The notes beneath the pieces were generated by a model that saw only the letters and a program-made list of their open reading frames with translations, ran no database searches and had not been told where the DNA came from. Below, piece after piece: positions 25,119 through 32,052 of a DNA stretch of 34,556 nt (its first letter is position 1; every line of letters begins with the position of its first letter). The position numbers and the translations under genes were made by a program. The stretch spans positions 1 to 34,556 of IMG/VR virus record IMGVR_UViG_3300044639_001522; one strand, 5' to 3'. The DNA is from a virus.

Positions 25119-25579
25119 TAGATTCCTACTGGGTTTTCATCAGCCTGAACGTTAATTGATACATCTGCGATTGTTTGAGCTCGAGTTCCCGGCGGAATCT
25201 CAACTTGAATCCAGAATGGCTTGTATGCATTGTCTCCGGCATTTGTGTTCCCAATATCTCCTACTGTTGCTGTGTTTCCAGGCTCTACTGCTAGCCATTG
25301 GTTCTTTGTAGGTTGAGCATCTTGCACTATGACTTTAAAACCGATAAATGCTTCCGGGTAATGAACATCACCAACTCTAACTTTTCGAGCAGGATATGGA
25401 GTTAGCTTAAGTGCGGTATAGTATAGATTGGTATCATTATTGCGAAGATACAGCTTCTTCTCGATGACTTCTCCATTTGTTCCATCGTGAGATGTCTGAA
25501 TAGGGGATGTCTGCAATCCGTCACGAGACGCCTTGATATAGACGTTATTGCCCTGGTCATATTCATATATATCAATCAT
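25118..25579 (-). CDS. Hypothetical beta-rich virion-group protein
   Basis: A 153-residue protein, almost all beta strand by inspection: EVIEKKLYLRNNDTNLYYTALKL, EAFIGFKVIVQDAQPTKNQW, FWIQVEIPPGTRAQTIADVSINV. That pattern resembles an Ig-like or jelly-roll subunit. The last strands (PPGTRAQTIADVSINVQADENP) are typical of small secreted or virion beta-domains. It is the first gene after the promoter at 25607-25635, with Shine-Dalgarno AGGAG before the ATG at 25579. The family was not recognised, and a decoration or accessory role is inference. Confidence 0.5.
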   Translation of the reverse strand: MIDIYEYDQGNNVYIKASRDGLQTSPIQTSHDGTNGEVIEKKLYLRNNDTNLYYTALKLTPYPARKVRVGDVHYPEAFIGFKVIVQDAQPTKNQWLAVEPGNTATVGDIGNTNAGDNAYKPFWIQVEIPPGTRAQTIADVSINVQADENPVGI

Positions 25580-25606
25580 TTAGTCGCTCCTGTTCTTTTC
25601 TATCTA

Positions 25607-25635
25607 ATTCTATGATGTCATTTCTAAAATGTAAA
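25607..25635 (-). promoter_or_regulatory. Sigma70-like promoter downstream of terminase
   Basis: On the minus strand, TTTACA (25630-25635), a 17-base spacer, and TAGAAT (25607-25612) lie in the 78-base gap between the terminase stop and the next gene. It shares the TTTACA-17-TA-x-AAT form of the promoter at 19995-20023. It would drive the three small genes, the 701-residue protein and the portal. The -10 box has one mismatch to consensus. Confidence 0.6.
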
Positions 25636-25657
25636 GGGCAGAAGAACGCAAGGCGAC

Positions 25658-27589
25658 TTAGAAGGTCTTTCTTCCTGTTCTACCGGACCCTCTTCTCAAG
25701 AATGATTCGTTTCTTTTAATCTGCGACCGACGAGATGGATCGTCATTGTTGAATGCCGCATGCGTGTAGATTCTAGCTGAAGATATATTAGGATTGTGAT
25801 CAGCCGCTGCTGCTCGAGGTTGAGGAACCCCTTTTGCTGCAGGACCCTCTATTCGGCTAAGTGCCTCTCCTAGACTTTGCGGTGGTTTGTTTATATTCCC
25901 ATCCCCAAAGCTACCCGAGAACGAAATCGTCCCATTGTATGATGGCTTAATGAAATCTGATGTTTCCATCTGGAAAGCAAGCAATGCGAGCATTACTCCA
26001 TCCAGATCGTGATCTCCATCTGTTCCTGCAACGTAGATAGGAACACCCGATGCATTTACTCGCGCAATCTGGTATCCAATCAGCTGACGGAACAAAACTT
26101 CATCATAATAAGAGAATTTAATATTACCCTGCTCGAATCTTCTAACTGCATTCTCAACTAAGTAAGGCTTCATCGGCTTACCGACTACTGCACCTGTTAT
26201 AGGATCATGAACGTCAACTTTACTGGAGAAATTAATACCTACAACTTCGGCTAGGTTGGCGTCGACTCTTGCGTGCTCATGCTGAGCCCCTTTTGCATCA
26301 AGCCCAAAACGCTTAATGACCTCGACTTGCATTGCGCCATAACCAGCATCAACGTAAACATACGCTGGCTGCCATACTCTGTTTAACTCTATTATCTTCT
26401 GAATTGCAGCAGTTTGAGTCCATCCAACTTTTTGAACAGTCTCTTTTGCCACAACCTTAAAGAAACCGTCTCTTGGGTTCCACGAAAGTACAGCAATCTT
26501 TGTTCCATTAACAAGATCGTTCCAGTCCACTCCGATAGAGTATACACATTCCGGATCTCTGAATTCGTGCTCATATCTATAGTCTGATCTGGCTGCATGT
26601 ACGTAAGCATACTGAAATACAGAGGTCGTTGCTTCTCCGAACTCTGCTAGAATCTCATGTTGCCATCCTGCTTCCGTATTATAGAATTGCCGCAACTCCT
26701 GCTCCATCGTGATACTCCACGACGGGTTAAACATAGAGGTAAAATGGAATTCTTTGAAATCCATCCTTTCACGGCAGAACTGATAAAAGTAATCCCTTCT
26801 TCCAGTAGGCGTAGACGCGCAAACCAACTCCACATCGGCGTGCTCCATGATTAGGGCAACTATGTTTTCAATTGAACCTTTATCTAAGTAGTCCATCTCG
26901 TCCAATACGATTAAGTCGGCTTTCTGACCTCGTACAGACTCTGCGCCTTTTGCTCCGGCTGAGAATCCTACAACCTTAGCTCCAGACTTTAGTTCTATTA
27001 AGTGATAAGGAGTTGAAATGCTTCTGTTAATTTCTGCATTAAGATCAGGATTGAGCTCAATGAGCTCGCGCATCCTGTTAAATAAGTTTTTAACCTGAGA
27101 CAAGAAGGGAGTGAGCACTAGTGTCGTCCCGAAATCCGGAACCCATTCTTTTAGATTTTCATCATATCTTTGTGACTTAGGAGAGTGAGTATAAAGGAAG
27201 TGGAGAATCTTAATAGCAAGAACATCGGTCTTACCTAATCGTCGACCCCATCTGTATACTTTTCTTTTTGAACTGCATCGAAGAGCTAGAGCTTGATACT
27301 CTGTTCCATCTTTGCCTTTTCTTGGTCGCCACTTTAGATGCTTCCATGCCCACGCGATCGGGTCATATATGGTTTGTGCAACTTCTAGTTCTTCTTTTGA
27401 AATTTTCTTAGCTATTTGATCGTATTTGGGTACGAACTTATCGTCGCCAGGGATACCCTGACAGTTAATAATGAAGTCTCCGGACGTAAACACTGGCATT
27501 CCAGTGATCTCATCCATTGGTCCTTCTTTATCGGCAACACGGGTTTTCTGACACCCCTTGCAATACTCATGCAGGACTTTGCAACTCAT
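25658..27589 (-). CDS. terL: Terminase large subunit (DNA packaging ATPase/nuclease)
   Basis: A 643-residue protein with a full terminase layout. The Walker A-like motif is RWGRRLGKT (113-121). Walker B is LIVLDE (226-231, D230 and catalytic E231). The coupling motif is CASTPTG (257-263). The nuclease domain begins GVDWN (D355), with a second acidic residue at VYVDAG (D414) and a third in the DGDHDLDG segment (524-531, D528 or D530), all as expected for an RNase H-type terminase nuclease. It pumps DNA into the prohead through the portal and cuts the concatemer. The N-terminus carries an extra C10-x2-C13 pair (HEYCKGCQK) not needed for the motor. It follows the glycine-rich array and precedes a promoter. 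Confidence 0.95.
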   Translation of the reverse strand: MSCKVLHEYCKGCQKTRVADKEGPMDEITGMPVFTSGDFIINCQGIPGDDKFVPKYDQIAKKISKEELEVAQTIYDPIAWAWKHLKWRPRKGKDGTEYQALALRCSSKRKVYRWGRRLGKTDVLAIKILHFLYTHSPKSQRYDENLKEWVPDFGTTLVLTPFLSQVKNLFNRMRELIELNPDLNAEINRSISTPYHLIELKSGAKVVGFSAGAKGAESVRGQKADLIVLDEMDYLDKGSIENIVALIMEHADVELVCASTPTGRRDYFYQFCRERMDFKEFHFTSMFNPSWSITMEQELRQFYNTEAGWQHEILAEFGEATTSVFQYAYVHAARSDYRYEHEFRDPECVYSIGVDWNDLVNGTKIAVLSWNPRDGFFKVVAKETVQKVGWTQTAAIQKIIELNRVWQPAYVYVDAGYGAMQVEVIKRFGLDAKGAQHEHARVDANLAEVVGINFSSKVDVHDPITGAVVGKPMKPYLVENAVRRFEQGNIKFSYYDEVLFRQLIGYQIARVNASGVPIYVAGTDGDHDLDGVMLALLAFQMETSDFIKPSYNGTISFSGSFGDGNINKPPQSLGEALSRIEGPAAKGVPQPRAAAADHNPNISSARIYTHAAFNNDDPSRRSQIKRNESFLRRGSGRTGRKTF

Positions 27590-27607
27590 TATAACCTTTT
27601 ATGAACT

Positions 27608-28099
27608 CTATTCGCCCTTTCTTTCTCTTGCGGCTTCCATTTGAAGGGCTCTCTGATTCTGCATTTGACGTATGTTCTCTTGGACGATCATTGCTTTTCT
27701 TTTAGTATCATACTCTAATCTTTTCGTATAATCAACACTTGGCGTTCGATTCGATTTAAGTGTTGCCATCCCCATCCCAATTCCGGCTCCTGCCAGGGCA
27801 CCTATTGCCATATTCTTGCCAGACATTGATCCGCCCTTGCCTAGTGCTCCAGCAAAAGCAGAGGCTCTTCCTTTCATTCCGGATCCAGCCATTCCAGCCC
27901 TAAAGGCGGCAGGCAAACCTTTTCCAAATTTAGCACCAGCCATTGCTGCCATTCCTGCGGCTGCTCCAATTCCTGCGCCAGCGCCTATCTGTAGCGAACT
28001 TCCCATATCATGCTTATTGTATGCAGCAACACCCCCGCCAACTACTGCTGCGCCACCGGCTATTTTTGCTGCATTTCTTATTGAATCCATTCTGCTCAT
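27608..28099 (-). CDS. Gly/Ala-rich glycine-zipper-like protein, array member 7
   Basis: A 163-residue protein. Residues about 8-110 are Gly/Ala/Met-rich with GxxxG spacing (GGAAVVGGGVAAY, GAGAGIGAAAGMAAMAG, GALAGAGIGMGMATL), compatible with membrane-inserting or tightly packed helices. The C-terminal 50 residues are charged and helical (RLEYDTKRKAMIVQENIRQM ... ERKGE). A segment ATLKSN matches the weak hinge motif of the array. The Shine-Dalgarno AAGGGG (just after the preceding stop region) precedes ATG at 28099. The last gene before terminase, it forms one operon with the array. The function is unknown; an internal, ejected or membrane-active virion protein is the likeliest guess. Confidence 0.5.
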   Translation of the reverse strand: MSRMDSIRNAAKIAGGAAVVGGGVAAYNKHDMGSSLQIGAGAGIGAAAGMAAMAGAKFGKGLPAAFRAGMAGSGMKGRASAFAGALGKGGSMSGKNMAIGALAGAGIGMGMATLKSNRTPSVDYTKRLEYDTKRKAMIVQENIRQMQNQRALQMEAARERKGE

Positions 28100-28109
28100 C
28101 TAAAACCCC

Positions 28110-29030
28110 TTAAATCCTGGCGCCATTTATCGTACCCTGTTTCACCCATTCTCCGGTTCCTTTTGCTACATCAATCCCCGCCTTGCTTGCATCCTTGCCG
28201 ACCTGGAAATATCCGCCTTTATCTTTAACAGCTTTATGGAAACCGACTCCAGCCTGTTTGGCAAAATTAAATGCTTGTTTGCCCGTTATCCCTGCGGCGC
28301 GAGCAGCCTGAATGCCCTTGTACATATTCTGACCACCTATGTATCCATACTTTAGTGCAGCCATCTTCATCATTCCAGTCGTGGCGCTACCGTAGTCTCC
28401 GTCAGCAATATTCTTTCCTACAACTCCAGCCTCATAGGCTCCGTATCCAGTTACTGCAGTCGCGAGCATGTCGCTTCCTGAAATATTCTTGAAGTTACCC
28501 TTCATTGTACTTTTAATTGTGTTAATTGCAGGTGTCGTTAAGTGGCTCGATACACTATCTAGTGCTGCTTCCCCAATAGACCCGGCTATAAAGACAGCCC
28601 TGTCCATAGCGGTGCCATTTTGTGATATCTTTCTAAATGCAGCAGTATTTTTGCTTTGAACACCCCGTATCTCTTTAATAGCTTTAGATGAGTTTAATTT
28701 AACTCCCGCTTGTGCTAATTCGATAGAGCTATTGGGATTTTTTAAAACACCCGCCGCAGCACCCATGACATCGCCCATTGCTTCAGCTTTGGTTGCAGAA
28801 GAAGCTTTGTGAAAGCCATAAGTATCCTTAATGTTTCCCCATCTTTTTACTCCCCATGAAGCACCAGCACCAACAGCAGCACCAGCAATAGCTCCGCGCA
28901 TCGCTCCACTTCCGGCATTCTCTCCGGTGACTCCACCGTATAATCCACCAACAGCAGCGCCAGCGGCTGCATACTTTGATGGTCCCCACGTCTTCATGCT
29001 TGAGGTAATGGCATTAAATGCCTTATTCAT
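28110..29030 (-). CDS. Gly/Ala-rich glycine-zipper-like protein, array member 6
   Basis: A 306-residue protein with GxxxG-rich hydrophobic stretches at residues 21-60 (AAAGAAVGGLYGGVTGENAG and following GAIAGAAVGAGASWG) and 185-240. The hinge motif is seen twice, KAFNAITSSMK at the start (3-13) and PAINTIKSTMKG inside (167-178). The C-terminal third is Lys/Gly/Ala-rich and amphipathic (QAFNFAKQAGVGFHKAVKDKGG). The internal copy suggests the gene is a fusion of two smaller units. The start overlaps the HNH gene by four bases (ATGA). No enzymatic motif is visible. The family was not recognised. Confidence 0.5.
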   Translation of the reverse strand: MNKAFNAITSSMKTWGPSKYAAAGAAVGGLYGGVTGENAGSGAMRGAIAGAAVGAGASWGVKRWGNIKDTYGFHKASSATKAEAMGDVMGAAAGVLKNPNSSIELAQAGVKLNSSKAIKEIRGVQSKNTAAFRKISQNGTAMDRAVFIAGSIGEAALDSVSSHLTTPAINTIKSTMKGNFKNISGSDMLATAVTGYGAYEAGVVGKNIADGDYGSATTGMMKMAALKYGYIGGQNMYKGIQAARAAGITGKQAFNFAKQAGVGFHKAVKDKGGYFQVGKDASKAGIDVAKGTGEWVKQGTINGARI

Positions 29031-29374
29031 TTACTTCTCCTGAGACTTACTTTTTTAATTCGTTTCTTAGCCTTATTCTTTTTGGCTAACTCTTGAAACT
29101 CTTTAACGAACTTCTCCGCCCCTTTCTTATGCACATATTCATGCATGTACTTTCTTAACGTTATTCCGTTGCTAACCTCGAATATTAATTCTGGGTTTTC
29201 CCACTTTGAAACAATATGATGGGCTTCTAAATGCCCGCCAGCATCATTTGATAACTGACATACGAATCTATCTCTTTCAAAAACCTTCTGTCTCCATTTG
29301 ATATACATCTTGTCTGTATATATGGATCCATCATTAATCATGGCGCGAATTTTTTCTTTTTCGCTTTCGGTCAT
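29027..29374 (-). CDS. HNH endonuclease, zinc-cysteine-poor variant
   Basis: A 115-residue protein with a clear HNH core: WRQKVFERDRFVCQ (27-40), LEAHHIVSKWENPEL (49-63, H52/H53), FEVSNGITL (N69), and a final H78-x3-H82. HNH nucleases cut DNA at a metal-bound beta-beta-alpha site. The usual zinc cysteines are mostly missing: only C39 remains of a CxxC (C39 then S42), and the ITLCxxCH pair reads R74 and M77. A lysine/arginine-rich tail follows. It overlaps both neighbours by four bases inside the glycine-zipper operon, three genes upstream of terminase. HNH proteins beside terminases can help packaging (as in HK97 gp74). It could also be a homing nuclease, but no intron is seen. Confidence 0.8.
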   Translation of the reverse strand: MTESEKEKIRAMINDGSIYTDKMYIKWRQKVFERDRFVCQLSNDAGGHLEAHHIVSKWENPELIFEVSNGITLRKYMHEYVHKKGAEKFVKEFQELAKKNKAKKRIKKVSLRRSK

Positions 29375-30282
29375 TCTTCGCCTTTCTTGCCGCCGAATGC
29401 ATATTGCAATCCGAACGCTGCCCCGGCTGCAGGTAATGACTCTGCAAAATCAATCCCTACAGACTTGGCTAAATCTTTTCCGGACATCTTCTGTAGACTT
29501 CCAGCTTTAGCAGCTGCTTTAGCCAACTCAGGGGACCCAACATAAGAGTCTATATATTTGGCTGCTCTTGGGTTGTTGTTAAGAAACTTATTCGCCTTCC
29601 TGATTATAGACCCCTCGAGACCAGGCGCATTCATTTTGTCTGTGCCTCTAACAGCCTCAGTAAGGTCAGTATAAAATCCCTTGCCTATGTCTTTTTTAGC
29701 AAACGCACTAGGGAATATTCCCCTTACGGTTTTGAATCTTTGTATCTCAGATGCTTTTTCCCATGCGCTCATTCCAGCTTTATTGGATTTCAAAGTGGCA
29801 AAGCTTTTATTAAAATGTTTACCAATCTTCATTAAGTCATCATATGCCAACCCTCCTTTCACAAGAGAGGCAGAGGCAGCAGAGGCACCGAGAGAAGTGG
29901 CAACAGAAGCCACTGCCAAACTCATTGTACCATTCTCTGTTGCTTTGGATGCTCCTAATCCGGCAATCGAACCAGCGGCGAAGCCAGCCATTGCCCCTTT
30001 GGCGCCCCACTTATATCCGAACTGAGCACCAGCAGTTCCAAGTGCAGAAGTTGTAACACCACCAACGAAACCACTTTTCCAATCGTCTGCGGCTAACGCA
30101 CCGACTCCTCCCATTACAAGGGAGCTAGCCATGAGCTTGCCGGTATTTGTACTTTTGACGCCTTCAATAGCAGCGATACCCATGAGCTTTCCGTAGTTGC
30201 CCAAAGCTTCCAGTCTATTACCGGCTCTTGATGCTTTGTCGGCTGAACTCATCAGTTTATTGACGTTTTCTGGAAAACTCAT
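29371..30282 (-). CDS. Gly/Ala-rich glycine-zipper-like protein, array member 5
   Basis: A 303-residue protein. Residues 45-140 are hydrophobic with many GxxxG and AxxxA steps (MASSLVMGGVGALAA, AGFAAGSIAGLGASK, VASVATSLGASAAS), consistent with several tightly packed or membrane-embedded helices. Residues 158-170 (NKSFATLKSNKAG) resemble the array hinge motif. The remainder is helical, charged and Ala-rich, ending FGLQYAFGGKKGEE. The Shine-Dalgarno AGGGAT precedes ATG at 30282. It overlaps the HNH gene by four bases. No recognised family. Its low complexity means composition-driven similarity must be treated with care. Confidence 0.5.
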   Translation of the reverse strand: MSFPENVNKLMSSADKASRAGNRLEALGNYGKLMGIAAIEGVKSTNTGKLMASSLVMGGVGALAADDWKSGFVGGVTTSALGTAGAQFGYKWGAKGAMAGFAAGSIAGLGASKATENGTMSLAVASVATSLGASAASASLVKGGLAYDDLMKIGKHFNKSFATLKSNKAGMSAWEKASEIQRFKTVRGIFPSAFAKKDIGKGFYTDLTEAVRGTDKMNAPGLEGSIIRKANKFLNNNPRAAKYIDSYVGSPELAKAAAKAGSLQKMSGKDLAKSVGIDFAESLPAAGAAFGLQYAFGGKKGEE

Positions 30283-30290
30283 TTTTATCC

Positions 30291-30932
30291 CTAGTTGTGC
30301 ATTAGCATGGCTTCGTTACCAAGCCCGCCCGCGTTTAGTTGACTAGTTCCGCCACCCAGTCCGGTGCTATTAAGCCTAGCCATCTGGGACGAGGTTGCTC
30401 TCATTGAACTTTGTGATTGTTTTACGCTTTGAGTTCCTGCTCGTTGTCTATCAGTTGTTTTACCAAAAGAATCCATTGCCGAAACAACGCTTGATCCAAC
30501 AGTTGGACCGCCAAGCATTGCAGAGACTATGTTAGCAGCTCCAACAAATGACCCGATTACCGGAATGGCAAACAATCCAGCATCAACGGCATTGGATGTT
30601 CCAACTTTTGCAATTTCAGTCATTCTTGAATCATGAACGGAAGCATCAAAGCTTTCGTTACCCATATACATAGCAATACCGACTTCGAAAGCCGCCCCTA
30701 TGCCAAAAGCACCAGTGACTTTATTCGCCGTTTTACCCGCAAGGGCGCCAGCTTTGTTTATGCCAGGTTGTATGTTGCGACCGAATTGATTACCAACGCC
30801 AGCATACCATTTGGTTGCTTTGCCCGTGGCAGTAGCCCCCGCAACGGAAGCATTGAGTGCGTGCTTAGCGAGACCGAATGCACCCGGAGCGGATTTATGA
30901 AGATTTCTTATCCCTGCTATTCGTCCTTGCAT
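30291..30932 (-). CDS. Gly/Ala-rich glycine-zipper-like protein, array member 4
   Basis: A 213-residue protein. It has two hydrophobic Gly/Ala stretches: about residues 70-92 (GAFGIGAAFEVGIAMYMGN) and 115-145 (AVDAGLFAIPVIGSFVGAANIVSAMLGG), the second long enough to span a membrane. The N-terminus is basic and helical (RIAGIRNLHKSAPGAFGLAKHAL). The C-terminus (from about 165) is Ser/Gln/Arg-rich and disordered, ending GLGNEAMLMHN; a Gly-Leu-Gly-x-Glu-Ala-x-x-x-His ending is one I associate with phage structural proteins, though weakly. The hinge motif was not seen. An AT-rich 68-base gap precedes it. Confidence 0.45.
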   Translation of the reverse strand: MQGRIAGIRNLHKSAPGAFGLAKHALNASVAGATATGKATKWYAGVGNQFGRNIQPGINKAGALAGKTANKVTGAFGIGAAFEVGIAMYMGNESFDASVHDSRMTEIAKVGTSNAVDAGLFAIPVIGSFVGAANIVSAMLGGPTVGSSVVSAMDSFGKTTDRQRAGTQSVKQSQSSMRATSSQMARLNSTGLGGGTSQLNAGGLGNEAMLMHN

Positions 30933-31000
30933 TCTTGCTCTCCATTGACTCTAACTACGCGAAATTTTTAATTTTTATTTTTTTGACACAGTATATCGAT

Positions 31001-31249
31001 CTATTCGTCTCCTGAAAGACCCCATGCTGTCGCACCTACGCCAGCCGCAGCACCACCACCGTACATTGCTAATCGCTTACCACCAATGTCTCTCATTAGA
31101 TCTCTTCCGGCAGTCTTTAAAGTTGAGCCGATCTTTCCACCGCCAGCCAGGTTGCCCATTGCCGCACCATACGCTCTACTAGCAGCCATTCCATCGTGCT
31201 TTAATGTGGATTTAATTGCGTTGACTGCTGATGTCATCTTGGCTTTCAT
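31001..31249 (-). CDS. Gly/Ala-rich small protein, array member 3
   Basis: An 82-residue protein that begins with the hinge motif SAVNAIKSTLKHDG (7-20) and continues with Gly/Ala-rich helices (RAYGAAMGNLAGGGKIG and LAMYGGGAAAGVGATAWGL), the last of which could span or enter a membrane. Its Shine-Dalgarno (AAAGGGG) is made by the final Lys-Gly-Val codons of the gene before it. It is only 3 bases from that gene. The function is unknown. It looks like a mirror image of members 1 and 2, which carry the same motif at the opposite end. Confidence 0.5.
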   Translation of the reverse strand: MKAKMTSAVNAIKSTLKHDGMAASRAYGAAMGNLAGGGKIGSTLKTAGRDLMRDIGGKRLAMYGGGAAAGVGATAWGLSGDE

Positions 31250-31252
31250 AAT

Positions 31253-31576
31253 TTATACCCCTTTAACCGTAGACTTGATCGAGTTAAATGCCTTATTCGC
31301 TTTTACTGCACACCCGAAAGCCATGCCCCCGAGTTGACCTTTTCTTGCCGCTTGCATTGCAGACATTGCTGGTCTATTTATTTTATTAGCAATACTTCTA
31401 GCGCCAGCGCCCATAGCACCAGTTGATGCCATTAATGCGGCAGCCCCTAAGCCTGGTCCGAATATCCCACCTCTATCCTGGGTGCCAAATGCGTAATCTA
31501 AACCAACGCCTGCTGTAACGCCGACTGCAGTAGCTCCGCTATGTCTAAATAGTTGTTTTGTAAATCCCTTAAGCAT
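31253..31576 (-). CDS. Gly/Ala-rich small protein, array member 2
   Basis: A 107-residue protein. Residues 12-60 are Gly/Ala-rich and hydrophobic (GATAVGVTAGVGLDYAFG and GIFGPGLGAAALMASTGAMGAGA). A basic helix (SIANKINRPAMSAMQAARKG) and the terminal hinge motif KAFNSIKSTVKGV (95-107) follow. It is 18 bases downstream of member 1, with an AAGGAGGG Shine-Dalgarno. The zipper spacing suggests homo-oligomers or membrane pores, but this is inference from composition. The family was not recognised. Confidence 0.5.
   Translation of the reverse strand: MLKGFTKQLFRHSGATAVGVTAGVGLDYAFGTQDRGGIFGPGLGAAALMASTGAMGAGARSIANKINRPAMSAMQAARKGQLGGMAFGCAVKANKAFNSIKSTVKGV
31259..31291 (-). repeat. Hinge-motif repeat, gene end of array member 2
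   Basis: About 33 bases encoding AFNSIKSTVKG at the C-terminus of member 2. At nucleotide level it closely matches the end of member 1 (31598-31630): both contain GCATTTAA near the start and a final AAAGGG. The AAAGGGG also serves as Shine-Dalgarno for the next gene. Confidence 0.6.
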
Positions 31577-31594
31577 ATAACGCCCTCCTTATCT

Positions 31595-31948
31595 CTACCC
31601 TTTAATCGTGGACTTGATTTTATTAAATGCGCCATTAGATGCAATTGCCGACCTTTTCATTGTCTGCATTCCGTAACGTTTAGCCAATGCCATGCCGCCA
31701 CGGTTATATGCATTATACATTTTATATGCGCCATAACCTGCGGCTCCACCGAGCGCACCCATGATGCCGCCCTTGAGCGCCCCACCTAACGCACCTACCG
31801 TGCTTCCAATGATCCCATCTCCACTTCTGTATCCGTCAATGCCTCCGGCAACTTGACCCGCTGCAGAAGTTAATAAAGAAGCCTTAAGATAAGGGTTGCC
31901 CTTGGTTGCATAATGCAGGTTGCTTTTGAAATTTCCCAAAAATGCCAT
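31595..31948 (-). CDS. Gly/Ala-rich small protein, array member 1
   Basis: A 117-residue protein. Residues 27-75 alternate Gly/Ala with hydrophobic residues (AAGQVAGGIDGYRSGDGIIG and ALGGALKGGIMGALGGAAGYGAYKMY), a classic GxxxG zipper. It ends with a basic helix and the hinge motif AFNKIKSTIKG (107-117). It is the first array gene after the Cys-motif gene, and a 104-base hairpin-rich leader precedes it, ending with two SD-like sites (GAGGAGAGG, then AGGAG before the ATG). The role is unknown. No signal peptide is seen, so if it is membrane-active, insertion would be direct. Confidence 0.5.
   Translation of the reverse strand: MAFLGNFKSNLHYATKGNPYLKASLLTSAAGQVAGGIDGYRSGDGIIGSTVGALGGALKGGIMGALGGAAGYGAYKMYNAYNRGGMALAKRYGMQTMKRSAIASNGAFNKIKSTIKG
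31598..31630 (-). repeat. Hinge-motif repeat, gene end of array member 1
   Basis: About 33 bases encoding AFNKIKSTIKG immediately before the stop of member 1. It is paired with the copy at 31259-31291. Further copies by amino-acid motif lie at 31190-31231, 28986-29024, 28497-28532 and, weaker, 29773-29811. Confidence 0.6.
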
Positions 31949-31973
31949 TTTTTCTCCTACGCCCTCTCCTCGT

Positions 31974-32037
31974 GATGACTGATGTCATCCCTTCGGTACA
32001 GGCTTCGCCCGTTTATCTAAACAGCCGTCGGCTCCTG
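31974..32037 (-). other. Hairpin-rich leader before the glycine-zipper array
   Basis: In the 104-base gap 31949-32052 four small stem-loops follow one another: GATGAC/GTCATC (31974-31989, 4-base loop), GGC/GCC (32001-32009), GTTT/AAAC (32011-32022) and AGCC/GGCT (32023-32033). CAGG (31999-32002) and CCTG (32034-32037) could close the last two into a small branched structure. The stretch looks more G+C-rich than its surroundings and lies just upstream of the ribosome site of the first array gene. It is probably an mRNA leader that tunes translation or protects the 5' end; the function is inferred. No tRNA consensus fits. Confidence 0.5.
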
Positions 32038-32052
32038 CCTCCCTAGCTGCAA

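Noticed and set aside
29681-30025. Plus-strand 114-codon frame opposite array member 5
   Set aside because: It is the antisense shadow of a Gly/Ala-rich gene, whose GC-skewed codons leave long Pro/Ala frames; no ribosome site.
30933-31000. Promoter before array member 4 (TATACT on the minus strand)
   Set aside because: The -35 position reads about TTTCAG with 16 bases, too weak to support; the gap is simply AT-rich.
31974-31989. Hammerhead ribozyme at the CTGATG in the leader
   Set aside because: The core CUGANGA does not occur (CTGATGT) and no matching GAAA helix is in place.
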